Below are positions 12,463 through 25,700 of a DNA stretch of 64,000 bases, piece by piece. Position numbers and translations under genes: made by a program. The notes beneath the pieces were generated by a model. The model was given only the letters and a program-made list of their open reading frames with translations. It was not told where the DNA came from and made no database searches. Source of the stretch: Amphiduros pacificus (taxonomy: Eukaryota > Annelida > Polychaeta > Phyllodocida > Hesionidae). Where the stretch lies: positions 20,923,995-20,987,994 of the forward strand of contig OX439011.1 of NCBI GenBank assembly GCA_949316495.1. Reading direction: 5' to 3'. Each line of letters begins with the position of its first letter. The first letter of the stretch is position 1.

Positions 12463-13087
12463 TGGTAATGGATGGGAAGGACATCAATATCCCCCAGTGG
12501 CAATGGATGGGAAGGACATCAATATCCCCCAGTGGCAATGGATGGGAAGGATGTCAACATCCACCACCAGCAATGGATGGGAAGGATGTCAATATCCACT
12601 ACCAGCAATGGATGGGAAGGATGTCAATATCCACCACCAGTAATGGATGGGAAGGATGTCAACATCCACCACCAGCAATGGATGGGAAGGATGTCAACAT
12701 CCACCACCAGCAATGGATGGGAAGGATGTCAATATCCACCACCAGCAATGGATGGGAAGGATGTCAATATCCACCACCAGTAATGGATGGGAAGGATGTC
12801 AACATCCACCACCAGCAATGGATGGGAAGGATGTCAACATCCACCACCAGCAATGGATGGGAAGGATGTCAATATCCACCACCAGCAATGGATGGGAAGG
12901 ATGTCAACATCCACCACCAGTAATGGATGGGAAGGATGTCAACATCCACCACCAGCAATGGATGGGAAGTATGTCAACATCCACCACCAGCAATGGATGG
13001 GAAGGATGTCAATATCCACCACCAGCAATGGATGGGAAGGATGTCAACATCCACCACCAGCAATGGATGGGAAGGACATTAACATAA
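12463..13087. repeat. 35-bp tandem array, about 18 copies
   Basis: Unit ATGGATGGGAAGGATGTCAA plus CATCCACCACCAGCA. A 35-bp unit changes frame each copy, so the overlapping open frames here are repeat products and not genes. Confidence 0.95.
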
Positions 13088-13325
13088 TTGTTCTGGCTTA
13101 ATGACGTCATTTTGTAACATTTTGTGGGGCTGCAACTTGTCACAATGTAATTATGGTAATAATGTCACTAGTCCAGAAAAATTGGTTAGACCTGCCAATC
13201 AACAAAATTTAAATAATCTTGTCCCTTAGGGGTTAAAGTTATGTATCTTGAAACTGTAAAAGGCTCCGTCACTGATGTCCTTATTTGGTGGTTTGCATCT
13301 TGTATGAGGCAAACATCTATTTGTT

Positions 13326-14062
13326 CACACAAGAACATGACCATATTGTGTCACACATGAGCATGACCATATAGTGTCACAAATGAGCATGACCATATTG
13401 TGTCACAAATGAGCATGACCATATAGTGTCACACATGAGCATGACCATATTGTGTCACACATGAACGTCACCATATTGTGTCACACATGAACGTGACCAT
13501 ATTGTGTCACACATGAGCATGATCATATAGTGTCACAAATGAGCATGACCATATTGTGTCACACATGAGCATGACCATATTGTGTCACACATGAACGTGA
13601 CCATATTGTGTCACACATGAGCATGACCATATAGTGTCACACATGAGCATGACCATATTGTGTCACACATGAGCATGACCATATAGTGTCACAAATGAGC
13701 ATGACCATATAGTGTCACACATGAGCATGACCATATTGTGTCACACATGAACGTGACCATATTGTGTCACACATGAACGTGACCATATAGTGTCACACAT
13801 GAGCATGACCATATTGTGTCACACATGAGCATGACCATATTGTGTCACACATGAACGTGACCATATTGTGTCACACATGAACGTGACCATATTGTGTCAC
13901 ACATGAACGTGACCATATAGTGTCGCACATGAGCATGACCATATTGTGTCACACATGAACATGACCATATAGTGTCACACATGAGCATGACCATATTGTG
14001 TCACACATGAACATGAACATATTGTGTCACACATGAGAATGACCATATTGTGTCACATGTTG
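13326..14062. repeat. 24-bp tandem array, about 30 copies, inside a dispersed repeat
   Basis: Unit TGTCACACATGAGCATGACC plus ATAT, with variants AACGTGACC and TAGTGTC. It is followed by sequence ending GACCACATAGATGTTTGGCTC, which also ends the dispersed repeats near 54110 and 57710. The array appears to have grown inside a copy of that family. Confidence 0.9.
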
Positions 14063-15903
14063 CATGCATGACTAAATTGCGCCTCTGAACAGCTGTGCAT
14101 AACCAGATGTTACACAATAGTTGTGTGACCTATTTTAGTCATGTTTATGTGTGACCACATAGATGTTTGGCTCAGACTGGGTATATACTGGTACTTCATT
14201 CAGGCAAAATTTCTATCCTCTCACGTTTATCATGAGATCATTTCAAATGTTATTACTTTTCCTTTGTTCTTAGAAAAATGTTTTCATTTTATGATTTATC
14301 AGTAAAGGAAAAATCACAAATGTGCTTTCAATTGCATGTGTACTTACTTTTCATTGAGCAAAATCATAGCTTCTAGTTTAATTTCTGCAAACTTGTCCTT
14401 TATAACTTCATCTAGTTAATTCCAAATCAAATATTCATAACTCTTCACAAATTCATACAAAACAAACTATGACTCCATATTTTCGAGTTAACATCATTTA
14501 ATATACTTTATCCACACACTTTATAAAATAAATGATTTATATCAAGAGAAAATAGAAGTTAACTTGACATGATTTAATACCAAAATACATGTCAATGCAA
14601 AATATATCATTGGACAGCATGAATCAAGTCTGCGTTTTTTTACTTGGCCAAAAAAATATTTTTTGCCAGATCACATAATTTAAATAGCTTTATATTACAT
14701 AAACAAAACAAAATTTCTTTTTAATTATAGTTATATAAAGTATGAGCTAACAATCTGAAAGAAAATAAAATTCTAAGGTTTTTCCCATGGTGTGAAACTG
14801 AGGGCATATAGAGATGTGTGGAGTATAAACTAGGCTGAACTTAAGCTCCCCATTTATAATGCACACTGAAAGAGTCGACCTTTCACTTTACATTCATCTA
14901 TTAACACCCCCCCCCCCTTCAACACTGATAACTGCCTTGAGTTTCCTTGCCAGTTTCATTAGTATGCATTCATCATTTTTGTTGTTGTCAAAACCAAATT
15001 CAGTTTATTTGACATTTTAACCAAAATATTTGGAAAATCTTGGAAATCTAGAGTTTTCGTGGAAGCAATATACATGTGAATTGGGCAAGTTTCCTGTGCC
15101 TATTCCTGATGTACTGTCATGGTCGCTTCTAAAGCTTTATCAAGCATTGAAAACTAACTGAGCAACTTTGTGATACGCTCACAGAGGAAGAAATCCTAAA
15201 TCACCTGTATAGCAAATAATTTGCTTTTCACAAATGATTGTTGTTTAGTTGATGCCAAATATATGTTTGTAGCACATTACTCTGCTTATCCAAGCATATA
15301 TTAAGGCCTCAGATGTGACAACCATAATCACCCAGTTTCAGACAGCCACGTATCAAAATATAGGTCATTGCTTTTTAATCCCAAAAGCAAAATTAAGGTT
15401 TACTTTCATGATGTTCTGAGACTTTCTGCATTGCCATAAATTTGTACAAAGTTAATTGGTCGTCAAACTCACTAAAGTTATACCCTAATCAAGCTTGAGG
15501 AGTCGAGAGAATCATGAAAAGTATCTTTCAACCTTCACCATATGGAGTAGTGCAAAAGAAATCATTATTTTTGTGGGGAAAATAGACCAAATGGATCTTA
15601 TTTGTTTCCAACCTGCCAGCTCTCCCATGGTGCCAATAATTTGATGCTCCCCCCGATGTCAAAAGATACCCCCTAGTGCCAACAATTCGATAACCCCCCC
15701 CCCCCCCCCCCCCCCCACAAGGTGGCAACAATTCAAAGCTCTCCTTGTGACAAGATGACAGCGCACCCTTTGGTGCCAATAGAATGGTCTTAGAACTTCT
15801 TGGAACCATCTACATTTTTTTTGTTAGCGGGTTTCAGTAAAGTTTTTAAGAAGAATTAGCTACAAGTAAGTAATAGAAATCTTAAGCTAGAGATGGCGTG
15901 TGG

Positions 15904-16728
15904 TCAGTCAGTAGAGGGAGCCACTTCAGGTTTGCCTTCGGTTGCTGCTGCCACCTGCTGGTCGCTTTCCACAACAATATCAACAGTCTCTTTACTTGTT
16001 TCAATGTCAGATTTTTGTTCGCATTGCTCCGCTACATTTTCTTCAGACAACTTTTCTGTGTGATTGCCTATAGTGTTTGGTACTTGCTCAGAAGTTTGGT
16101 TGTACTCAGTGTCATTATTTCTAATATGATCCATTGGCAGGTCTCCTCTGGTCTGTGACTGTATTTCAATCTGGTCATTTGAAATTTCTGTTTCTGGCTG
16201 TGGTATGCTTTCTACTTTATGAATGGGTTCACTCATGTCATTTGATTCGGATGGCTGTTGACCGCTTTCTACTAGATTTGTTGATACTGTTTCAAACGAT
16301 TCTTTCTGATCAGATGACCCAGTTGTCTGTGCGTTTGAGGGGTCATCTTGCTGCTGATTGGCTGTTTGAACTTTGGATGATACAACCTGTTCATTAGGTG
16401 ACTGTGAGGCTGGCTCCTGATTGGCTAGTTGATGATCAGGTGACAGATGAGCTGTCTCCTGATTGGCTAGATGTTGGTCAGGTGATGGTTGAGCTGTCTC
16501 CTGATTGGCTAGTTGCTGGTCAGGTGACAACTGAGCTGTCTCCTGATTGGCTAATTGTTGATCAAGTGACTGCTGTTCTTGCTCCTGATTGGCCAAGTAT
16601 TTTTGGTGAGTAAGGTCAGGAAGGGTCACAGTGATTCCATCATCTGTTCCTTCCTCTTCTGCTTCCTCCTCGGCATCCACAAACTCCTCTTCCTCTTGCA
16701 TTTCTTCGTCTCTCTCCTCCGTAATTTC
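15904..16728 (-). CDS. CASC3: CASC3 last exon: acidic segment and LANQE repeats
   Basis: The exon opens after TTTTTGCAG with EITEERDEEMQEEEEFVD. It then has about five 14-residue repeats of the type LANQETAQLSPDQQ (16420-16590), then a Ser/Thr/Glu-rich stretch ending APSTD and TGA at 15906-15904. It is open for 274 codons in the phase set by the upstream exons. Vertebrate CASC3 ends soon after its TYYNP motif, so this tail is a lineage extension or fast-evolving disordered region. Confidence 0.8.
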   Translation of the reverse strand, partial: EITEERDEEMQEEEEFVDAEEEAEEEGTDDGITVTLPDLTHQKYLANQEQEQQSLDQQLANQETAQLSPDQQLANQETAQPSPDQHLANQETAHLSPDHQLANQEPASQSPNEQVVSSKVQTANQQQDDPSNAQTTGSSDQKESFETVSTNLVESGQQPSESNDMSEPIHKVESIPQPETEISNDQIEIQSQTRGDLPMDHIRNNDTEYNQTSEQVPNTIGNHTEKLSEENVAEQCEQKSDIETSKETVDIVVESDQQVAAATEGKPEVAPSTD

Positions 16729-19700
16729 CTGCAAAAATCCACATGAATTTTATCTTAAATGTTCATAACTAAGTCTTGAATTCCCTCACATTTTGCCTCA
16801 CAAGGAGATAAGGGTAATAATCAACAACTCACAAATCAGTGGTGAAATTAAGGTTTAGATCATTGAGATGAAAGTTATTTTCCAGTTTTCAAGAAAAATG
16901 AAGGTCTTATGGATTTCAGAGGCCCAAAAAGGCAACCTATTATGGCTTATAATAATTCCCTGCCATCCCCATCTTCATGCATGATCGAATAGATGCTTTG
17001 TCCATAAATAAATTTTTGTGTCTATTTTCAGCACCCAGTATTTTCAGAGTCATAAGTAGGTCAAAGAGACAAAAAATTAAACAACACTAAGAAAAAATTG
17101 TTAATTGACAACAGGGTCATTAGGGGCAGCTGGGGATTTGTCTAGTATCCTTTAATGGTGTCTGACCTGTGGGTTGACGATGGGAATGGCGGCCTTGGGT
17201 CTGCGGATGGGCGACCGACTGGGGCTTGGGTGCTGCAGATCCGGACTGAAGTACGTTGTACCTCCTCTCATGCGTATCTACAAACAAAAAGCAACAAATA
17301 TCGCTCATTTAGTTTTGTTTGGGGTTAAAAGTCATGTTCCACTTTATTTCAGTCATTTCATGATGAGACCTATTTGTAGCAGGTATAGTCTTGCCTCATT
17401 GAATTGTAATGTCGCAGGTCCTTGACATGACAACCCACTCAGTCACAGATTTATATGGACAAAGAGTAAATCCTATAGTCACGGGCCTCAGCTCATAAGA
17501 GATACTGTGACATGAATCCATATCAACATGGCCAGAAATCAAACCCATGACCTTTGGAACACCACAGAGGAACTGGTGCTAATAAGCTGGCCCTCTAACC
17601 AACTATGCCACGGCCCTTGGCCTCGCAATTTTGCTCAATAATGTCCCATATCCTGGTGATCTGACATCTTCTCCAGATTTACATATTCTAATCTTAAAGA
17701 GATACTTTCTTGTAAAATAAATTACATGATTAAATGATCACAGATGCATAAATACATTGAAATTCATAAACAAAATAATTATATCAGTAACCATGAATTT
17801 GATCAAATTTGTCAAAACTTTGCTAATACTGGTCTGATTGTTCATGCTGCTTTTTACACCAAAATGTCTTCTTCTTTGTTTACTAATTAACTATGTAAGT
17901 AGGTAATTGCCCCACGATGTCATTCTTTTCTAACCTGCATGTGCATTCAAAATGTCACATTTCTCCCCAAAATATCATGTTTTCCCTGTGGAGTCATACT
18001 TACAGAGCCCACAGATCAATGTGCATTATACTTCTCCTTCCTACAAAAGTGTGTCAGAGAAGTGAAAGTTGCCCTTTAAAGGGGGAGTTCCTAATAATCT
18101 AACCTTATTTTTTTTTAACATGTAATGAAATATATGGTAATAAGATATCATATCACACACATCCTACATTAATCTGGCCAACTGTTTATTTACAAAGTGG
18201 ATCTTTGTTGTGGCAGCAGGCTGTCCTGGAAAGAAAGGTCGGGTTAGGGAGGGTAATAAAACTTCGGAGATTATACGTCACGGGTGTAACTCCTTATCCC
18301 GGGAAACTGGGTCTCACAATGGTGGGTGAAGCTGGCCCCTCAACATGTACTCAAAATAAGCTGCTCTCATTGTCAGGGGAATTGTGTGTCATAAATATTT
18401 GCAACAAAAGTAATTGACAAGGGATCAATGTTTTCAATTCCCCAAAAATTGTGGCAACAAAAGTTTGAAATTCACAAAATACGCAGGTTTGAAACACAAC
18501 CAGGGTTATCTATGAACAGAATATTTTGTTCTTGAGTCAGAATATGGTAACAGTTGGGCCTGAAACAATGACTACCAGAGGTTCCCTAGGCTAAAATGAA
18601 CTGTAATTTTTATTAGACCACATCACAAACCTAGTGATGATTAGATTAGCTGAACAGAGGTCATTTCACAATCCACAAAACAGGGGAAAGAAGTTCTAGA
18701 CAAGTCTCCACTACTGATGCCATGATCAAGTGGCAGTGTCAGAAACACTAGCATACGAGGTCAGGGTGCTGAAATGAGAGGTGAATGTAGATACCTCAGT
18801 GATTCAATGTGTTGTCCCCAGGAAAACATTTACCAAAATATTGTCAAATTTAAAGAAAATGGTCCTTAATTTTAAAACCTCTTTTAACTATTATTTTAAA
18901 TGAACATGTTTGTGATATGCAAGTCTTTTCAAGATTTTAAACTTTGAGTATATACTTTGTGGTCCACACAAATGACTGAAAAATAAGATAAGTTAAATCG
19001 CATGGCCAAGGTTCGTGTTTTGTTTTCATAATTGTTAATTGGCACAGTGTGATATGTTGTGTCATAACATACTATCTGCTATCATAACATATACTATTTT
19101 GATTTGTTGAAGATCATCCCCACTGTCAGACTCTTCTCAATCACAGTTTGCAGGCTACGAGTCTTGCTTGTTGTGGGGGGTCAAATTGCCATCCCTGAAC
19201 TTTACCCTGCTCAATAAAGCTACCTGAAGGTGGCTCAGACCCACTTCTTTCATCCTCAGATGATCCACATAAACTTTGGACCTCTATTATGTCAGAAACA
19301 CTTGTTGAACAATCACTATCTGTAAAATCTCCCTCCGACTCCATGATGCTGGGCTAGGGGTTTTCCCAAAATGTTACACTCTCTACGTCACCACCCCACG
19401 TGACAGGGGGTAATAAAATTCCGGACTGACTTCGGAGATATGTCATGATCCAAACTTTGAAGTGAAATTTGATCATCACAACGTTTACAAGATACACTTG
19501 AAATTTGTGAGATGACTACTGGCAACCAAATGAATGATTTTATGACAAAAAAACACATGGTTTGGGGTACAACCCAATTATTAGGAACTCCCCCTTTAAG
19601 GCATTTCTTCTCCAAAATTTGACTGTATACCAAGATTTGTTTTTCGACATCATGAGCTAGGTGTATGAGCTATATAAATACTTAATTTTTATTATTATTA

Positions 19701-22700
19701 TTTACATTTCAAGTCATTTGTTTCATTTCATGTGTCATCATTTATAATTCAATCTACCTCCGGAATAGAGGATAGTGGAACGTGAAAATGTAAATACAAC
19801 AGAAAACAATACGACAAAATAATCAACAAACAAACAAACAAACAAAATGGACTGCTAAAGAGTTGCCTATGACATATATAGCCTCTGGTTTGAGAAATAC
19901 GTTCAAATAGACTCTGGTTTAAGACACACTGATATAGCCTTTGATTTTTGCGTTACCATGGTTACTTACATCTTTTCCCACTCTGGATTGTTGCAGGTCA
20001 GGGTTGAAGTATGTTGTCCCTCCTTTAACATGGACAGCTTGGTCCTACAAAATAACACAATTCATCTTCTTAAGAACTGTCCAAGGTTTGATCTCTGCAT
20101 CACTCTACATACCCAACTTTTCTAGACCTCTCTCTGATTACTGGCCTAGTGCTTATGGTGCTAATCTACATTCAAATTGACTGCTTAATATTATTCCTGT
20201 CCTTGAAAATAAAATATTTTTTTCAGATTGATCAAGCTGGTAGCAACTGACCTGCGACTGCCCTTGAATGTTCTGCACAGCTTGCACGGGAACCTGCACT
20301 CCCTGCACTGCCTGCACTGCCACACCCTGCACTGGAACCTGCTGAACATTCCCAACTGGAACTGGGTGTACGTTCTGCACTGCTACTGGCTGAACATTGG
20401 CTACCGGAACCTGCTGGACATTGTGTACCGGCACACTCTGTACTCCCTGAAATATGTGCCATGATATAAAATAATGCACCTCAAAATCCAACCATTATCC
20501 TTCACAATAACACTATTTACTTATGATTCAATTTTATTCATTTTTTTCAAAACTGTGATGAAAGAAAAAAAGTTTGAAAGTGCTAGCCCCCTTCCAAAAT
20601 ATCATTTTTCAATCTTTCAGGCAAAATATAATAGCTTTTGTTTTTCATAAGTTTAAGAAAGAACAGGCCAATGGCCTTAGAGCTATGCTGATTGATACTA
20701 TATTTTAATGTAAATTGTTTTATAAATAATCATTTAAATCCTTTATTGGAGCAGACTTGAGGAAAGGATAATTTCAGGAAATCTAAAAGAACGTTACAAA
20801 TATTTGATAGACCATCATTATATGTACCTGTTGAGGATTGAATGTCTGCAAGGGAACATGTCCTGCCATCTGGTAGTGGGCAGGGGGACCAGGCGGAGGC
20901 CCTGATGGGGGATAGTTAATGATAGCCGTGCCAGCAGGTGGCGGAGGTGCTGTGGGCAGGTAAGCAGCCTGAACAATACCCTGGCTGGTTACCATGGGAG
21001 CTGTTGCCATGGTAGCTGCTGGACCTTTGTATATGTGTGGTGGAGACTGTATTGTCTGTGACACTGAAATATCAAAGTCAATTCTGTCAGCAATTGTCAT
21101 ATAAAAATATTACTGTAAACATTCATTTGATAAGCATACATTATTTTTATGGCCTAGGATTCCACTCACGTCTAACATATAACATGGCCTAGGATTCCAC
21201 TCACTGCTAACATATAGCATGGCCTAGGATTCCACTCACTGCTAACATATAACATGGCCTAGGATTCCACTCACTGCTAACATATAACATGGCCTAGGAT
21301 TCCACTCACTGCTAGCATATAACGTGGCCTAGGATTCCACTCACTGCTGACATATAACGTGGCCTAGGATTCCACTCACTGCTAGCATATAGCATGGCCT
21401 ATAATTCCACTCACTGCTGACATATAACATGGCCTATGATTCCACTCACTGCTAACATATAACATGGCCTAGGATTCCACTCACTGCTAACATATAACAT
21501 GGCCTAGGATTCCACTCACTGCTAACATATAACATGGCCTATGATTCCACTCACTGCTAACATATAACATGGCCTAGGATTCCACTCGCTGCTAACATAT
21601 AACATGGCCTAGGATTCCACTCACTGCTAACATATAACATGGCCTAGGATTCCACTCACTGCTAACATATAACATGGCCTAGGATTCCACTCGCTGCTAA
21701 CATATAACATGGCCTAGGATTCCACTCACTGCTAACATATAACATGGCCTATGATTCCACTCACTGCTAACATATAACATGGCCTATGATTCCACTCACT
21801 GCTAAACAATAGCCTAATGAAGGAACACTAAAAACAATTAATACTTTAAACTCAAAATTATTTGGAGTCAGTTTAATCAAAATATCTTTTTGGCCAAGCA
21901 TAGTCACAACAATTTCAATATCACTCATTTTATTTGGACCTGCATAGAATTTCCAGATTAAGGTGTGTTAGAAGAACACTCAAACAATTTATACTATATG
22001 CTAAATAAAAATTGCGATAAAACTAAGTCTAACCTTTAAAATTTAATCAAACTGTCTAATAACAGCAATTTTAATGTTAATCATTTCATTTGGACTTGAA
22101 TTTTTTTTATTTTTATGAGTGATAATATTGAATGCCCCTTGGAGGGCCTCACCTGGTATAGCATAAGACACAGGCTGCTGTAGCAAGGGGTTCTGTGGGG
22201 TAAAGCTGGCAATAGAAGTGGGCGTGGTCTGCTCTGGATGGAACACTCCGGTCCCTGTGACTGGTACGCGAGGCTGGTAAACTGCTGCTAAAAATACACA
22301 ATAAATCACACCGTTAATTATAAACAAACACTCCTGTCCCTGTGACTGGTACGCGAGGCTGGTAAACTGCTGCTAAAAATATAACATAAATCACTCCGTT
22401 AATTGTAAACAAACACTCCGGTCCCTGTGACTGGTACACGAGGCTGGTAAACTGCTGCTAAAAATATAATATAAATCACACCGTTAATTGTAAACAAACA
22501 CTCCGGTCCCTGTGACTGGTATGCGAGGCTGGTAAACTGCTGCTAAAAATATAACATAAATCACTCCGTTAATTGTAAACAAACACTCCGGTCCCTGTGA
22601 CTGGTACACGAGGCTGGTAAACTGCTGCTAAAAATATAATATAAATCACACCCTTAATTGTAAACAGAACATGTAACTAGTGGAATCTGCAAGACTCAAT

Positions 22701-25700
22701 GGTAACCAGCTGCTAGAAATATACAATAAATTATACATGGCCTTAAAAATAAAAAGTTTGTTTCCAATTTTCCTGCCTAACCTAGTTCAAACTTGCTACC
22801 CTACAGTTTTGGACTTTCTAGGTGAAAATAAATAGTTTCAGTTATAATGTCCTTAAAATATATCCATTCTCAATATATTCCATCATTTTTAACCCCAAAA
22901 TAAAAAATAAATGAAGTAGCTTACAAGGCTGGGGGTAGAAAGGTGGGGCCGACGCCGTGGGCGTGGTCCGTGGGGCGGTGGTGACTGGTGGCTCTCCCTC
23001 CTGGTACGAGGCATCTGCCGCCAGACGCTGTCTCTGAGAGGAGTAACGCTTTGGTCGAGACTGCTGCAGTAAGTCCGCCTTTCCTGCCTGCTGAAAGCAC
23101 AACAAAACAAACAGATAATCATTTATATACTAAAATAATTTTTGCTAAATATAAAAGGTGCCCCGCCTTATTTAAAAGATACAGAAGTCAAACATCTGTT
23201 CGGTCACTTAGGTTGGTGTGACTTAAAGGCAGTCCACTCAAAAGTGATAGATTCACAAATTATAATCAGGTCTTTTATCTCATAATTTAATTCTCAGCAG
23301 ATTTTCTCAGTCGAAAATTTACTTCACAATAGTATCAATGATTATTTCTATTTATGATTTTTATACTATGCCATCTCGCTCTTTTACAATATTGTATTTA
23401 TCAAAGATCTATATATAGTGGCACTGTATATGTCATTGCTTGTGCTTATCTTAGCAAACCTTCATTTGGCACTTTAATATTGGCCCCAAATTTAAATTAT
23501 AAAACAATTCTTCAAATATTTGAATATATGGACATTCATATACTATATTTTAATAATTTCTTAATGCATGTTTAAACAACATGATATTTAACAGCATAGT
23601 ATTATTTCATCTTCAGAGAAATCTTCCTTGCATATGATATCCGCAATGATTTAAGCAGCTGACCTGTTGGTTCTGTTGCAGCTGTGCCTGCGGTGCTGCC
23701 CCCTGCGGTGCTGCCCCCTGCTGGTATCCAACTAGCTTCCGTTCCGCTGCCTGGACGCCTGAGGGTTTGCGGTCTGCTCCCTGTATTCGCCCAGACCCTG
23801 CTGTTGTCCTCACCGTGGCAGCTGGTATAGCAGCACTCGGTGCCACTGACGCTGCTGTAATCACAAACAATAATAAATTTATCTATTTCAAAGTACTTTT
23901 CTTGTTATCATTTTTTTTTTTTTAAATGTTTCTCTTATTTCTTTATTGTAAGATAAAGGTGACAAGAGGACTGACTCTTCCGTCACTGAATGTGGTAGAA
24001 CAAGATTTTTGGTAAACTGGTTAACATGGCAACAGAAATTGTCCAATCACAGCCTTTATCAAACTCATCCAGAATATTGATATAAACAATGTGCGCAAAT
24101 TTAAGCCCAAAAAAGGTAAAGCTTTTTCAGCAATGATTCCAGACAACGTCTGCTCATAGCATAACCAGACAGGATTTGAACCAGGAAGTCACTAGTCTCA
24201 AGGCAAAAACTCTGCCAATTGAGCTATTTTGGCCAGATAAAATTTTAAATTGGGAAAGTTAATGTGAAACAAAACCTAAACTTCCCAATTTCTCAATGTA
24301 TATAATTTAATATGAACATTTAAGATACAAACCTGGCAATCTTTGCTCGGCATGTCGAGGTGTTACGGGTGCAACAGGCTGCCCCTTGTTCTGACTGGGA
24401 GCTGGTGCTGCCACCTTCTGTCCATCTCCAACACTATCAGGCTCCACCTGGTGAACATGAGTCGAACCAGAATCCCTCTTTCCACCCCGTACCCTCCTGT
24501 CACGGGAATAAGATTTCTTATCAGCTCCAAAGTTGGCAGTGTTTGGTGCTTGCACATTGGACACCGTGATCGTCATGTTCTGTGAAGTCTGACCTTTACT
24601 CTCAGTCCCAGAATCCATGACATTATCCAGCAGTTTCTTGCTGTATGCCGGTTTTCCATCCCTGTCACCTCTCTTCTCAAAATGTTCCCTATTGATGACG
24701 TTAGCCTCTCTGTTGTTGTTGTTATAGATGTTTTGTTTATTATCCACGGCGGGCTGCTGTACTTCACGGATGTTCTTGTACCTGTTTTCTGTCTGCCGAT
24801 TTTGGGGTGATGGTTTTTGCTGAGGCATGTAGTCAGTGTGGGGTTCCGAGAAGCCTCTGTCTGGAGGGCCCCGGAATCCACGACCCTCCCGCATGTCAGA
24901 ATACGCCCGACGTGGCCCCCCACGAATCCCACGCCCACGCCCTCTGGTGGAAGGCCGGGAACCACCATCCTCATTGAAGTCACGATTATACTCCCGACTG
25001 TTGTCACGGTTGTAAGACGGCCGGTCACTATAATTACTGTATTCACTTCCTCCAGATGTCCTACGAACCCGCCGATTATCATCTCCTCCACGAACAAAGT
25101 CCCCAAGCCTATTCTGACCACGTGGGCGCCTGAAAATAGGAACACATAAAGTCCATTTAAGGTTAATCTTACATTTCACATGATATTGAGAAGCAATAGG
25201 GTTGACAATGACAGTATTGGCAGTAGTAATTTATCAATTCAGAACCTCTAGGTGGCACCACCTGTTGCTTTCTATCAGAGGTCAACACCTGTCACTGTGC
25301 TGGTGGAGGGTGATAAGATAAACTATTACCTGTTGCCACGTCCACGCTGTGGTGCTGGTGGAGGGTGATACGATAAACTTTTACCTGTTGCCACGTCCAC
25401 GCCATGGTGCTGGTGGAGGGTGATAAGATAAACTATTACCTGTTGCCACGTCCACGCCGTGGTGCTGGTGGAGGGTGGTCAGAGTCCCTGATATCGTAAC
25501 CATATTCTGCTATCAGTTCCTCTCGAGACTTGGGCGCCTGCAGATCAGGTCGGTAGCGGTCATGTTCCCATTTCCCATCGTCCTTCCACAACTTCTTCTT
25601 TGGTCTGTGAGGCAAAAACACATCCCTGGTGAGATTTCAAAAATATAGGCCAATGTCCCTAAAGCTCTACTGATCATTGTAATGTTTGTGAACATTTCCT

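Larger units (their letters stand above)
9570..15903. other. Intergenic region between NDUFB3 and the 3' end of CASC3
   Basis: No gene was recognised. It contains four minisatellites (listed separately), poly-C tracts at about 14907-14917 and 15697-15716, and otherwise AT-rich unique-looking sequence. The longer open frames coincide with arrays. Confidence 0.7.

Noticed and set aside
12399-13101. Overlapping Met-Gly-Arg/His-rich repeat proteins
   Set aside because: A 35-bp unit read through three frames; no promoter, splice signals or homology.
24573-25145. 190-codon minus and 110-codon plus frames over CASC3 exon 7
   Set aside because: Shadow frames of the real exon 7, whose frame is fixed by exons 6 and 8.
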